From Paramecium octaurelia (Eukaryota; Ciliophora; Oligohymenophorea; Peniculida; Parameciidae), in NCBI GenBank assembly GCA_905182995.1, contig CAJJDP010000082.1, positions 257,324 through 321,323 of the forward strand: a stretch of 64,000 nt of DNA, read 5' to 3'. The translations under genes were made by a program, and so were the position numbers. How positions within the stretch are numbered: position 1 is the first letter of the stretch; each line of letters begins with the position of its first letter. Shown piece by piece: positions 40,430-52,962 of this stretch. The notes under the pieces are model-generated. The model did not search any database and was not told where the DNA came from. It was given only the letters and a program-made list of their open reading frames with translations.

Positions 40430-40933
40430 TTTATGGCGAATATTACTTTTTATACAATTAATGAAATGAGTTTTTAAAGTGCAACTATTATTACAAAATT
40501 TCAGAGGGGGGATGTCAGAATTAAACATAAATTAGAAAAATAGCCTTTAATTCAAACTGATTAAAAATAAGTTCGAAACCTAATATAAGAATTTTTTTCA
40601 GCGAAAAAAACTAATATTTTCATTGTAAATCTCAAATCGATATGAAAGATTAGGGTTGAATTTAGGTTACTATATTATTAATTCACTATTTTTTGATTTT
40701 ATTTTATAAACTCTTGAAAAAGAGAAACAATGAAGTGAGTTTATCATTAATATTATTTCCAGTTATCGAAATCAAAAATTATTAATAATATGAAAATGCT
40801 ATTGTTAATGACATATCATCTTATATAATTCAAAAGTGATAGATTTTGAATCTCAAAAACCAGACTCTTTACCGGCCAAAAAAGTTGAGTGAAAATCACA
40901 AAAATATTATAATTTGTCGAAATAAAAATAATA
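40430..40933. other. Intergenic, no gene seen
   Basis: About 500 bp between two divergent small genes. No supported coding frame. Confidence 0.5.
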
Positions 40934-41392
40934 ATGCCTTAAATATGGATGAATTGTGGAAAAGATATTTAAGAAACTCTATTTTTTCAATACACAAACA
41001 TTGAAATGATGAATTATTATATTCATGAAATAAACCTAATTTCATATTTATAATAACCACAGACTTTCAAGCAAATCATTTAAGAGGATGAACAAAATTA
41101 TAGAAAGGCGGCTTACAAAATTCAGGTTAATGAAAAATTTCATAAATTGAAATTTCAATATCAAGTAAATATCATTCTAATAAAATACGGATTTGATATT
41201 TAACTGGAAAAAGTATATGAAACAGGTAAATTAATTCATATTGATGTCTCTTCTAAAAGTAATTAGGATAAAATCATAAATGGTTATTTTACAGAAAAGT
41301 AGGAAGCTTTAGAAAAAAAAAGTTTTACAACTTAAAATCAGCGGAATTCTAAATTTAAAATAAAAACTACTAAGCAAAAAATTTATTAATGA
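40934..41392 (+). CDS. Soluble protein of 152 residues, unknown
   Basis: Intronless. It starts MPQIWMNCGKDIQETLFFQ, followed by mixed helix-forming sequence (YRKAAYKIQVNEKFHKLKFQ, NIILIKYGFDIQLEKVYETG) and a basic C-terminus (NSKFKIKTTKQKIYQ). No signal peptide, membrane segment or motif. Twelve or so TAA/TAG codons and no TGA support the frame. Function unknown. Confidence 0.6.
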
Positions 41393-41464
41393 AGTATTAT
41401 ATAAAATATCTTCACTATTAATATTGTTCTATGGCTAATATGGCCATATAAATTTATTATAAAA

Positions 41465-44400
41465 ATGAATTTCGTTGCTTGTATCATATGGATTACCTTA
41501 TTGTTATCCCTTGTTTAATGTGAGCAATGTAGTCCTCTATGCCAAACTTGTATCACTTTTGGAAATAATATTGTTTGTTCAAGTTGTATTCCAGATTTTT
41601 AAAGAATACTTCGACAAGTTGAATGCATATGTTAGGAAGGATATTATGATGATTCCCCTAATCCAAAATGTCTACCAATATGTGGAGATGGAATGATTGT
41701 TGATGGCGAAGATTGTGATGATGGAAACTTTGATCCTTTTGATGGTTGCTATTAATGCAAATTTGGCTGTTAAGATAGTTGCTAAGATTGTTAAAATGGG
41801 TGGTGTTATGAATGCAAAACAAATTATATATTGGATGCTAGTATAAATATATGTGAAATAAGTTGCCTTGATTATTTGATGATTGGGAATCAATTATGCT
41901 AAAATTAAGATTGTTTTGATCATTGTATATTATGCGAAAATGGAATATGTAAGGAATGTGATGAAAAAAATGGATGGTATTTGATTGGAATAAAATGTGA
42001 ACCTAAATGTGGAGATGGGATTATTGTTTAAGGTCAAGAATAGTGTGATGATAAAAATAAAAATCCATTTGTAAATTGTGATTAATGTCAATTAATTTGT
42101 TCAGAATATTGTGATTTATGTTAGAATGGATTATGTCTTGAATGCAAGTTTGGATTTAAATTGATTTCCAAAATTAATAAATGTATCCCTTATTGTGATT
42201 ATAATATCATTATCCTTAATGATGAATGCGTAGATATTTAGACAAATAGGTTAATTCATTTAAATTATAATTGTAATATTGATTGTGCATAATGTGTCAA
42301 TGAAATTTTGTGTATAAAATGTCAAATTGGATTTACATTAATTAATAATTAATGTAGAGAAATATGCAGTATATAAGTTAACAAGGAGGAGTACAAAAAT
42401 GATATAGAGTTAATTTATCTAAAATGTTAATCTTCCGACTTCATATGCAATTTTGGATGCTTATCTTGTTCAAAAGGACGTTGTGAATTATGTGATATAG
42501 GATATCATTTAGAAAACCATTAATGCTCAACTATATGTGGAGATAGTGTTATTGTTGGTGAAGAACAATGCGATGATGGTAACTAGATTCAATTTGATGG
42601 CTGTTATAATTGCTTATATTAATGTTAATAGGAATGCTTAAATTGTCTTTTTGGGAAATGTATTGAATGTCAAATTGGTTATGAGAATATTGAATTTAGT
42701 TGCAGTGAATCATGTAATAATTCTATTATTACATTTAATGAATTTTGTGATGACGGTAATTTAGAACCATTTGATGGATGTTTTAATTGTAATTATTCTT
42801 GTGATCAATTATGTGAGATATGCAGTTAAGGAATTTGCTCTAAATGTTTCGATTAAGGGTGGGAAATTAATTTATCAAATAACAAATGTATAACTATATG
42901 TGGAGATTAAATTGTTGCTGGAGATGAGTAATGTGATGATGGAAATGATCTTAAAAATGATGGGTGTTATGAGTGTTATCATGAGTGTTAAAAGGAATGT
43001 CTGAAATGTTCAAAAGGCATTTGTTATGAATGTATTGGTCCTAATTGGAAATTGAAAAATAATTTATGTTAATGTGAAACATGCTAAAATTTATGCTAAA
43101 ATGAATGTTCATAGTGCATTTAAGGAGTATGCTATAAGTGCAAGTCTCCAGGATGGGTCTTAGATAACGATAGTTTATGTATTTAAGAATGTGGTGAACT
43201 ATGTAATTAGAATATTTGTGGAGATGGAATATTGAATCCTTAATTTGAGGAATGTGACGATGGAAATAATGAAATAAGAGATGGGTGTGATAAATGCCTT
43301 TTAGAAAAAGGGTTCTATTGTAATCACGATTAGAATTTGATATCTTAAGGGTGTTCTCGATGTAAGGATTTGAATTGTCTTTAATGTAATTTAATGGATG
43401 AATAATAAATTTGTTTCGAATGTCAATCAGGTTATTTTATAGACTAATTTCAGGAATGCTCCTAATGTGATCTCATTTGTGTTGAATGTACTCAAAATTT
43501 CAAAAATTGTACTACTTTTAATTCTCAATTTCAAAATTAATAAAATTAACATTAATGCAATTTCATTTTAGGAATCTTTAATGATTTTGATATTTATGAA
43601 TGTATTTCAAAATGCGGAAATGGAGTTTTAGATGTGCATGAATAATGTGATGATAGTAATAGAGATATTTTAGATGGATGTAATGAATTTTGTCAATTAG
43701 AAGAAGGGTATATATTCAATTTTGCTACTCATTCCTTGTAAGCTGAACCATATATAAAAGTAGAGAAAAAATTATCCAGTAATAATTATTATTCACTTTT
43801 CATAAACTAGAATTAAGAATCACTTAATTTATCTAGTTTAGTTGTTGATATTGAGGGATTTTCAAATTTAGATTACAATTATAGTGTGATTGAAAACAAT
43901 AGTGAATTAGACTTGAGATTTTTCTTTATTAAAACTATAGAACCTAATAATTTAATACATATTTCAATATCGTATAGAAAATACTATAAAATAAGAGAAT
44001 TAGATGAAACATTTATAAAAGAAATAATAGTAGTTCCTTAAAGGTAAGTATATGTCAGTGAAGAACAAAGACTTTAAGGAGAGAATATGGCATAAGGATA
44101 TTAAACTTTATTTTCGCTTTAAATATATTTAGCACCTCTAGCAATAATATTTGGAGGATTTTAATTGTTTTTGGCTATTCTTGATATAATGAGTTGGATG
44201 AATAACTTTTATTTTTTAAATGTAAATTATCCATAGAATGTTAGGATGCTTTTTTTATAGGCCGAATGGAGTAATATCATCAATATTCCAACTTTGAAAT
44301 TATTAAATAAACCAAATGATGATTACTATTTCTTAGCTCCCATAAAATTTGTGGAAAAAGAAATAGATCCTTTATTATTTAACAATATATAAACTCCAAT

Positions 44401-45316
44401 CATATTTGCTTTCCAAGTGTTATTTACTTATCTCTTGAGCTTGATAGTTATTAAATTAGCTTAGCTAAATTACCGAAAAAATAGAAAATAATAGACCAAG
44501 TTTTCTATCTTTTAATTAGGAGATAGCGTAAAACCTGAAAAATCTAGGATTTCTGAAGTATAATATGACTTCGAGATACCTAAATGGTTTTAATCTTCTT
44601 TATAAAGGTGCTTTTACTTAAAATGTAATCTAAAGTCTAATTTAATAAGATCCATTTCTTTAAGTTATTTAGATATTACTTTAGCAGTGATGCTCTAAAT
44701 CACTAATTAATAAACTGCTAATAACTTCATCGTTAAAATTAATGTGATTGCTGCTTATGGATTTCTCATATTTCTTTTTTATCTTATATTTATCTCATAT
44801 CAAATATCTTAAGCACATTTAGCAAAATTAGAGAATAAACAGTTTTTTTCAAGGTATTGTTGTTTTTATGAAGAAATGAAAACTGAATCCTCGACTGCAA
44901 TGAAATACTCATTTATAAACTTAATACGGAAAACTATGTTTATTGTTTCTACTGTTACTTTATATTCCTATCCAATCTTTTAGACATTATTATGCTTTCT
45001 ATCATCTTTTTTAAATCTACTATTATTGATGGCAAATAACCCTTTTAAAAGCAAAAAATAATATATCCTAAATTTCGTTCCTGATTTTTGCATTTTTATA
45101 ATCGTTGGTTGCTCAATTATTTTTGCATTTTAAGACAGGTTTAAAATAGTAAAAGATGAATCAATTTATTAAATGGGATGGATAGTTGGAGTAAGTATCT
45201 ATTTATCAATTGGTTTGTAACTTATACTCTTGATATAAGAAATATTGTTTTCATTTTGGAAAAAGCTGAAATCATTAAGTGAGTATCTCAAAAAAAAATG
45301 CACAAAGAAATAATGA
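41465..45316 (+). CDS. DUF4215 Cys-rich repeat multi-pass membrane protein
   Basis: Intronless, 1283 residues. After a signal peptide (MNFVACIIWITLLLSLVQC) the ectodomain carries at least seven DUF4215-type repeats of the form C-G-D-G...E.CDDGN....DGC (first at 41675: CGDGMIVDGEDCDDGNFDPF), alternating with furin-like Cys-rich stretches. From about residue 860 the chain lacks these repeats and has multiple membrane helices (LAPLAIIFGGFQLFLAILDI, TLYSYPIFQTLLCFLSSFLN, FCIFIIVGCSIIFAFQ), ending in a basic tail. Large families of such proteins occur in Paramecium and Tetrahymena. A receptor or cell-surface role is inferred from topology. Confidence 0.85.
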
Positions 45317-46801
45317 ATTAATATTTCTTATCATTTACAATTAAAATGTTTTGTAATGTAATTTTCCTTAATTAAAAACAATAATCTTTATTTTATTAAT
45401 ATTTTAAAAGAATCAATTTTTTATATTCTAAAAACACCCTAAATAGGTTATCTGAGTCTATAATGTTAAAAAACAATTTATTTAAGAAGTTAAATTATTT
45501 GGATAATTGAAAATTTATGAATAAATTCAATTCTCTCTATTCAAAATTTTCATTTATTGTTTATTAATGATTGAAGTTCAAAATAGTTAAACAAAGAAAT
45601 TAATTTTTATTGAAAATCATAAATTAAAAGATTAACATAAACCAACGAATTTTAAGTGATAATTTAAAATTGAGAATAACTGTTAGCTTCAATTTTTACT
45701 AAAGATTCTTATAAAGTACAAATAGGAAGAGAAAATTAAGATTATTTATATCGATGATTTAAAAAATTGTATATTAATATTAATTTATGATTAAGCATGT
45801 TGTTGGACATAAAAAGTAAGTCTAGTATTCAGTATTCTAAAGTAATTAATTATAATAGTAAATTAATAACCTATTAAAAAATGAAAAAATTAAAAAAAGA
45901 AACATTATAATTTCAAATAAATAGAAGTATGGAGGATAACTGTTTGGTAATTATTTTTAACAAAAAAGTAAAGAAAATATAATGCTTATTGTTGCAACTT
46001 GAAACTAATAATATCATGATAAATATTAAGTAAATAACTGAACTTCAATGCATTAAGTAAAGAAGTTAATGGAGATAGGTGAAGTTATAAACCAATTACA
46101 CATAATCATTACTCAGAAAGCAACCTTTGGTTTAAGTATTTATTAATTACAGATTTTTGATGAAATCCTTACCAAATATATTTCTTGGAATGATCTATTC
46201 TAATTTTATTTATTCTTTCAGGGAAATATTATTTACGAAATAAAATATAGAAATAGTATTATTAGATTATTTAATATTCCTTAGATAAGTTGATCCATCT
46301 ATGATATGAATTTAAAATAAACCTATTTCATTACATATTTAATTTGGGGAGTCTTAGCTAATTCCAAATCCATTTTAAATCAATAACAAAGTTGTAAATT
46401 CATAGTTATAACCTAAATTCACTAATAGTTATTACCGCTTTGAATTTAAAAAGAATAACTTTACTAATCGATCAAATTATAAAATATCGAAAGCTAAACG
46501 CCATAAATTTTCTACCCCACTAAAAATGAAATTCGAAAAATTATCATACAAGTAGAATTAGCTACTATTTTGAGAATTTATAAGAGAGAACGATCAAACT
46601 TTTTATTATTTTTGAATATAATAGAATTTTAGAATTCTTTTTATTTGAGTTAACCCTTAGGATAGTAAGTATTTAGAATTGAACATTTTATTTATTTAGA
46701 TACATTACCTCTGATAAACTCAATTAATCATAACTTATTTGCATCAAATAAATTTATATAGTTCCTATAAAAATTCAATCAAACTTCGTTTGGCGAATAA
46801 A
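45317..46801. other. Gene-poor stretch with decayed-looking ORFs
   Basis: Mostly AT-rich without genes. A 97-codon plus ORF (46016-46309, with MKSLPNIFLGMIYSNFIYSF) is followed by an out-of-frame protein-like block (about 46308-46540, NLGSLSQFQIHFKSITKLQI) that looks LRR-like. Together they suggest an LRR gene remnant or an unresolved intron. Confidence 0.35.
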
Positions 46802-48437
46802 TCAGAAGGAATAATTTGTAAAAATTGTAATATATTGATTATTTTCATTTTTTTTGTGAATTGGCGCATTTAACTTATTTAGATAAATGAAAATACATAG
46901 TAAATCTTTAATAGGTTGATTACCAGGGATTAGTTAATCTGCAGTTACCAAATATTATTATGCTTCATTATATTAACCTAAATTAAATAAGCAGATTGCT
47001 AAATATTCAATAAAGCATACCTTTATAATATAATGAATCTGTGTCATATTAATTAATTTTTAATACTTTATCATAGTATTCTATTGCTTCATAATATTAA
47101 TCACTCAATATTAGACATTCACCTTTAATTTATTGAATTTAATTTACCAATCAAACAAAACAAATCTTTTTGATATGGATTAATATGTAATGTTTACTAA
47201 TAGCATTAATAGGCATCAGAATATTTGCCTTACAATCTTAGACAATCACCTTAGATGATTTAAATCTAGTTTACCTTTTCCGGCATATGCCTCTGCATTT
47301 TTAGAATCAGAATTTAAAATTTTCTCATAAATATTCAAAGCTTCTTCATATCTCTCTAATTTTCTTAAACAATGTCCTAATTGTTGAAACTGAACCTTAC
47401 CTTTTGATATTAAATAAACTTGGTTAGACGAGCTTATCTTAATTGCTCTATCATAATCTAGTAGAGCTTCATTATATTAGTTATCCGCACTTAAGCATTC
47501 ACCTTGAGTAATATACAGAATTAAAACCTTTTCCAAAAAAGGCTGCTGAATTATTTTCATTAATTGATATACATTTATTGTAATATTATAGAGCCTAGTA
47601 ATAAAGCTTTTCATCTCTTAAAAGATCACCTAGAAAACAAATGAAAATTACCTAATTTCAAATAGGAGAGTTCGTGTTAAGGATTGATTTTAATTATATC
47701 AAGGTATATTTCATATGCTTTTTTAGACTCGTTCAATTTACCTAATGAATTTCCTGGATATAGAAATAATTAATAACCTTTTTAGTACATGATTTCCAAA
47801 TTATAGGGTTCAATTAACAATAGCTCATCTAATTTTTTAATTGCCTCAGCCTCTTTCTTCGAGAAACTTAAAGAAAATGCTAAAGAAAATAAATTGAAAG
47901 ACAACTTTTTTGATATTCATTCTTATTTATTTCTCTTTAGAACTTAGAGATTTAATAGTTTATGAGATGTAGTTTTAATTGAGAAAAGAGATTATCAAAT
48001 ATGTTCTACATTTTTTTCAAGGGTCCTGTTATATGACCACTTATATAATCATTCATATCATCAAACAAAATAAAAGATTCAAGTGCTTTTAATACTTAAT
48101 TAATGTCGAATTCATTAATTTTATCTTCAAATCCACAGAATTTGTATTCTAACCCTGAAATTAGTTATTTCGCAGAAAGAAGAGTTGATTAATATTAAAT
48201 TTTACATTCTCTTAATAAACTCTGTAAATTCTGCGATTTAGTGATAAAAAATTAATTTAATTTATTAATCACATCGACATCCTCGTTGAAATGGTTGTAG
48301 TGTTTTTATAATTTTTGGCACAAAATACAGAAAATCCTATTTTCTTAACAATCAATAGATTTGCACCAAAAAATTACAGATTCTTCAGGATGTTCCTTAC
48401 ATTTAAGGTCCAATTTCTATTAGAATGTTTAATTCAT
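46802..48437 (-). CDS. Zinc-finger TPR protein with one exon per TPR repeat
   Basis: Eight introns (22-26 nt) give 480 residues. A B-box-like Cys/His start (LDLKCKEHPEESVIFWCKS, FCILCQKLQKHYNH) leads to a helical linker of about 150 residues, then tandem TPRs such as GHCLRKLERYEEALNIYEKI and GECLILSDQYYEAIEYYDKV. Introns at 47880-47905, 47754-47777, 47630-47651, 47503-47527, 47377-47400, 47250-47274, 47123-47147 and 46999-47020 bound seven exons, each exactly 102 nt, that is 34 codons or one TPR, all in the same phase. TPRs are protein-binding scaffolds; the partner is unknown. Confidence 0.85.
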
Positions 48438-48605
48438 AATTTAATTATAAATAAATTTAATCCTATTTCTTTAGAAGTCTTCGTCTTTAAAATGTTTTGT
48501 GAATGTTGCAAGAATGATCATACCATCTATAACTGTGTTACCCATAATTTCAAAATTAACCTTTTAGTTCAATAAAACCTTTGCCTATGAACCAACTAAT
48601 TTTTA

Positions 48606-49088
48606 GAGCCAAAAGAACAGGGGATAAGTAGTAGTTCTGGTTTGATAAAGGGAAATGAAGATGGAGATTTAACCATCAAGTAATAACGAAAATAAACGGA
48701 AATATCCTCAAGACCCAGGAGTCTAGATAATCTTGAAACTAACTCAGAAGAATGTAGACCATTCACCATATGTGTCAAATAAATTAATAAATTATAAAAT
48801 CCTTAATAAAAAATATCTGCGAAGAGACTTTCGAAGTTCTCTCCCACATATTCTGTGAACTTAGTAGCCATGGATAAAAACAAAAATCTGATCAAGCCTA
48901 ATAACAGTAACCATGTGCCTCTTACTTGGGGTATCTCATTGAAATTATTTACACAATAGCAATGTTAAAATAAAATAAAGCCAACAGTCCGTATTAGACT
49001 TAGACAAGCATCTTTAAGATTAGCAGGCAGGAAATCTTTGATGACTGCTATTTATGAAATTTTTATTTAATATGGGCATTCTAACTGA
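48606..49088 (+). other. Open frame without clear start (possible exon)
   Basis: 161 codons without TGA, with protein-like composition: EPKEQGISSSSGLIKGNEDG, then KISAKRLSKFSPTYSVNLVA. No in-frame ATG before 48870 (MDKNKNLIKPNNSNHVPLTW). An overlapping frame starting MNQLIFRAKRTGDK near 48587 is also open with one intron. Its 3' end lies in the repeated segment that starts at 49016. Confidence 0.3.
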
Positions 49089-49778
49089 ATTTATTGATTT
49101 GAAGTGATACAAAATTAATAATCTGTTTACAAAGAATTATGGAACAAACACATTTAATTGGAACTTCCATTGTTTCTTATTATATTATCATCTAGAAAAT
49201 GTATAAAATTCTTCTTTTACCATGGTATTAACTAAAATGTTTAATATGGTATATTTATATTATGAATCGACTAAAATAAATCCATTTCCAATACTAGGCA
49301 CCATTTATTTATCTATTCTCATTATCTATTCTTTATCTATAAAATAAATCATAAATACTGATCTATTATAATTAACAAAATAACAATATCATGTTGTCAA
49401 GCTCGGAATAACTAATGAATAGTCTTGGTAAACCATTCTATAGCTTTTCCAAGTATTTTCTCTGTGGCCTTTCAAATTCTTAAATTTTTAGTTTGAGAAA
49501 AGGAGCATAGATATAGGAAGAACAAAATAAGCTGGTAATCAAGATTATCAAATATATTTGCTTTAAACTAGTTTAAAAAGACAGAATACAATATCTTTTA
49601 CATCATATTTACAATATATATTAGGTTCAACTAGAATGATATTTTCTTAATTACAAATAATGCTTAAAAAAAATCATTAATAAAAACTCTAAATAATTTG
49701 ATGTTACTGCATCATTTTTCTCTAGATTTTAATATTGTTTAGGATGTTAACCCATTTATTTACTAAATTTATAAAATA
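49016..49778 (+). repeat. Shared left arm, copy A of an alternative junction
   Basis: Matches 52963-53725 at a constant offset of 3947 with no indel seen. After the shared ...ataaaata the two copies diverge completely: here to aaaataataatt, there to taattttttt. The shared part ends in TA, the dinucleotide that bounds Paramecium eliminated sequences. Confidence 0.85.
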
Positions 49779-50943
49779 AAAATAATAATTATACTCAAAT
49801 TTATTCATATAATACTTAAAATTGCTTTTTAAAGATTTTTTATATGAAAAATAAATAATATCGTGTAAGTCAAAATTTTACCCTTAACTCTAGTGCTAAT
49901 ACTGGTCTGATCGTGAGTAAAAGGATGATTTCTCTTGACAAATGATTGACATGACTGGTCAAAAATAGCTTATATCAATAGTTATGGAGTTTTCACAAGT
50001 AATCTCAATAGCATTTTAAAATCTAGTTTTTCTCAATTAATAAAACATTCACACACATTCTGAGATTGAATTGCAATATAATACAAGTAATCATACTGTG
50101 AAATGATTGAACAACCTAAGTTGGCCTATGAGATATGATTAGACTCTTAACTTTTGAATTAGGGAAATTGGAGGGATGACCTACCAAAGAGTTATGTATG
50201 GATAAGGGATAACAAGTCAATTAATGGGCTTATTTAGAGGATATACTTAATGAAATTCCAAAAGTACTTTTTCGATTAATGAATTAAAAGTGAGGAAGAA
50301 TTAGAAGAAATAAGTTGAGTTTACACAATGTTTTTTGAATTATGAATTTGAATTAACTTTATAACAGAGAATTAATTCTAGATATCTTAAATTGATTAAC
50401 TCTCTTGATTTATTTAGTCAACGCCTATTGCCAAAGTTGATGAACCTAATTTAAATAGGTATATTGTTTTCAAAAAAAATTAACAAATATCCAAGAAACT
50501 AAAAAGAGTTCAGCACTTTAAGGAAAGACTTTAGAAATGCATGATGAACAGTAATTAAGAATATGAAAGACTAGAATAGTTCAGCCAAAAAAGAATAAAT
50601 TAGCCTAGACGACTCATATCTAAAACTTTATCAATGGGTATAGACTAGGTACTAAATAGGAATAAGAGGCGAATAAAAGAGACGTTTCTCTTATCTACTA
50701 TGAATACTGTATCATCTCTAATTATAACAAAAAATCAATCACAATTTTACTCATTGTTATTTGAATTTCCCAGATAAATAGGGCTCTGTGTTTTAAATAA
50801 ACAAACCCATTTAAATGAAATGAATCGCATGGTAGAAACATGTAAGAAGATAGAAAAATGGATTCAAAGTTAATTTTGATTTTGATATTATAACATTCAT
50901 GAACTTACAAGGGTTAATAATAATAATTATAATTATAATTATA
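49358..50943 (+). repeat. Direct repeat copy A (contig end before gap at 50945)
   Basis: Matches 50946-52531 at a constant offset of 1588. Copy A stops at an N inside an AT microsatellite; copy B reads through the microsatellite to the telomere. This is the pattern of an unmerged contig overlap. Confidence 0.88.
50418..50879 (+). pseudogene. Coding-like 153-codon frame, possible last exon or remnant
   Basis: TGA-free and strongly protein-like: STPIAKVDEPNLNRYIVFKK, then RVQHFKERLQKCMMNSNQEY and KTLSMGIDQVLNRNKRRIKE, ending CKKIEKWIQSQF. Upstream frames are interrupted by TGA. No good 5' exon chain was found, so it is either a gene with unresolved introns or a decaying one. An identical copy is at 52006-52467. 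Not recognised. Confidence 0.4.
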
Positions 50944-50945
50944 TN

Positions 50946-52531
50946 CTGATCTATTATAATTAACAAAATAACAATATCATGTTGTCAAGCTCGGAATAAC
51001 TAATGAATAGTCTTGGTAAACCATTCTATAGCTTTTCCAAGTATTTTCTCTGTGGCCTTTCAAATTCTTAAATTTTTAGTTTGAGAAAAGGAGCATAGAT
51101 ATAGGAAGAACAAAATAAGCTGGTAATCAAGATTATCAAATATATTTGCTTTAAACTAGTTTAAAAAGACAGAATACAATATCTTTTACATCATATTTAC
51201 AATATATATTAGGTTCAACTAGAATGATATTTTCTTAATTACAAATAATGCTTAAAAAAAATCATTAATAAAAACTCTAAATAATTTGATGTTACTGCAT
51301 CATTTTTCTCTAGATTTTAATATTGTTTAGGATGTTAACCCATTTATTTACTAAATTTATAAAATAAAAATAATAATTATACTCAAATTTATTCATATAA
51401 TACTTAAAATTGCTTTTTAAAGATTTTTTATATGAAAAATAAATAATATCGTGTAAGTCAAAATTTTACCCTTAACTCTAGTGCTAATACTGGTCTGATC
51501 GTGAGTAAAAGGATGATTTCTCTTGACAAATGATTGACATGACTGGTCAAAAATAGCTTATATCAATAGTTATGGAGTTTTCACAAGTAATCTCAATAGC
51601 ATTTTAAAATCTAGTTTTTCTCAATTAATAAAACATTCACACACATTCTGAGATTGAATTGCAATATAATACAAGTAATCATACTGTGAAATGATTGAAC
51701 AACCTAAGTTGGCCTATGAGATATGATTAGACTCTTAACTTTTGAATTAGGGAAATTGGAGGGATGACCTACCAAAGAGTTATGTATGGATAAGGGATAA
51801 CAAGTCAATTAATGGGCTTATTTAGAGGATATACTTAATGAAATTCCAAAAGTACTTTTTCGATTAATGAATTAAAAGTGAGGAAGAATTAGAAGAAATA
51901 AGTTGAGTTTACACAATGTTTTTTGAATTATGAATTTGAATTAACTTTATAACAGAGAATTAATTCTAGATATCTTAAATTGATTAACTCTCTTGATTTA
52001 TTTAGTCAACGCCTATTGCCAAAGTTGATGAACCTAATTTAAATAGGTATATTGTTTTCAAAAAAAATTAACAAATATCCAAGAAACTAAAAAGAGTTCA
52101 GCACTTTAAGGAAAGACTTTAGAAATGCATGATGAACAGTAATTAAGAATATGAAAGACTAGAATAGTTCAGCCAAAAAAGAATAAATTAGCCTAGACGA
52201 CTCATATCTAAAACTTTATCAATGGGTATAGACTAGGTACTAAATAGGAATAAGAGGCGAATAAAAGAGACGTTTCTCTTATCTACTATGAATACTGTAT
52301 CATCTCTAATTATAACAAAAAATCAATCACAATTTTACTCATTGTTATTTGAATTTCCCAGATAAATAGGGCTCTGTGTTTTAAATAAACAAACCCATTT
52401 AAATGAAATGAATCGCATGGTAGAAACATGTAAGAAGATAGAAAAATGGATTCAAAGTTAATTTTGATTTTGATATTATAACATTCATGAACTTACAAGG
52501 GTTAATAATAATAATTATAATTATAATTATA
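50946..52531 (+). repeat. Direct repeat copy B, continuing to the telomere
   Basis: Second copy of 49358-50943; beyond 52531 it is unique up to the telomere array at 52925. Confidence 0.88.
52006..52467 (+). pseudogene. Second copy of the 153-codon frame
   Basis: Same sequence as 50418-50879, shifted by 1588. Duplicated by the contig overlap, not an independent gene. Confidence 0.4.
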
Positions 52532-52563
52532 ATAATAATTTTCTCTAACAAATGATATCTCAA

Positions 52564-52924
52564 TCATTTTCCTTTTTTCCTTCTCTCTTTAGGTGGAGTC
52601 TAATTAAGAGCACTAACAGTTCTAGTGGTCTTTCGAACATTGACAATATTACCCTTAGGTGTTATTAAATCATTTCAAACTTAATCCTTATGAGAGTACA
52701 ATATCTCTGTCCTGCCTTGACTACTGAAGTTGGTGATCTTAGTATAAGGTTTCGCTTTTAAGGGGGACAGCTTATATTAAATTTTTATTTTATAATGTAT
52801 GTGAAGAACCTTCTGAAACCTTCTTATAAAGAACCTGATATATGTGAATTCTATGCAATCTAATGTTCTTATATAACTTAAGACATTGACCATAAATCAA
52901 GGGATGTGGAGAAGAAGCTTTCTA
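52564..52924 (-). CDS. Telomere-adjacent small gene, possibly cut by the telomere
   Basis: A minus frame ends at TGA 52564 after a 27-nt TGA-containing intron (52654-52680) and gives GNIVNVRKTTRTVSALNQTP plus a basic end (PKERRKKGK). It can start at ATG 52893 (MVNVLSYIRTLD, 100 residues). Alternatively, a more protein-like second frame (YGQCLKLYKNIRLHRIHIYQ) continues open up to the telomere junction, in which case the 5' end is lost. Both readings are low confidence. Confidence 0.35.
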
Positions 52925-52961
52925 GGTTGGGGTTGGGTTTGGGTTTGGGTTTGGGGTTGGG
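52925..52961 (+). other. Telomere repeats (GGGGTT/GGGTTT mix)
   Basis: 37 bp made only of G and T, mixing GGTTGGGG and GGGTTT units as in Paramecium telomeres. The G-rich strand runs 5'->3' toward the right, the correct sense for a right-hand chromosome end, and it stops at the N at 52962. It marks a true chromosome end in one version of this locus. Confidence 0.95.
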
Positions 52962-52962
52962 N

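Noticed and set aside
48315-48575. 86-codon plus ORF with CECCKNDH
   Set aside because: Largely antisense to the Cys/His region and start of the TPR gene; the minus frame is clearly the coding one.
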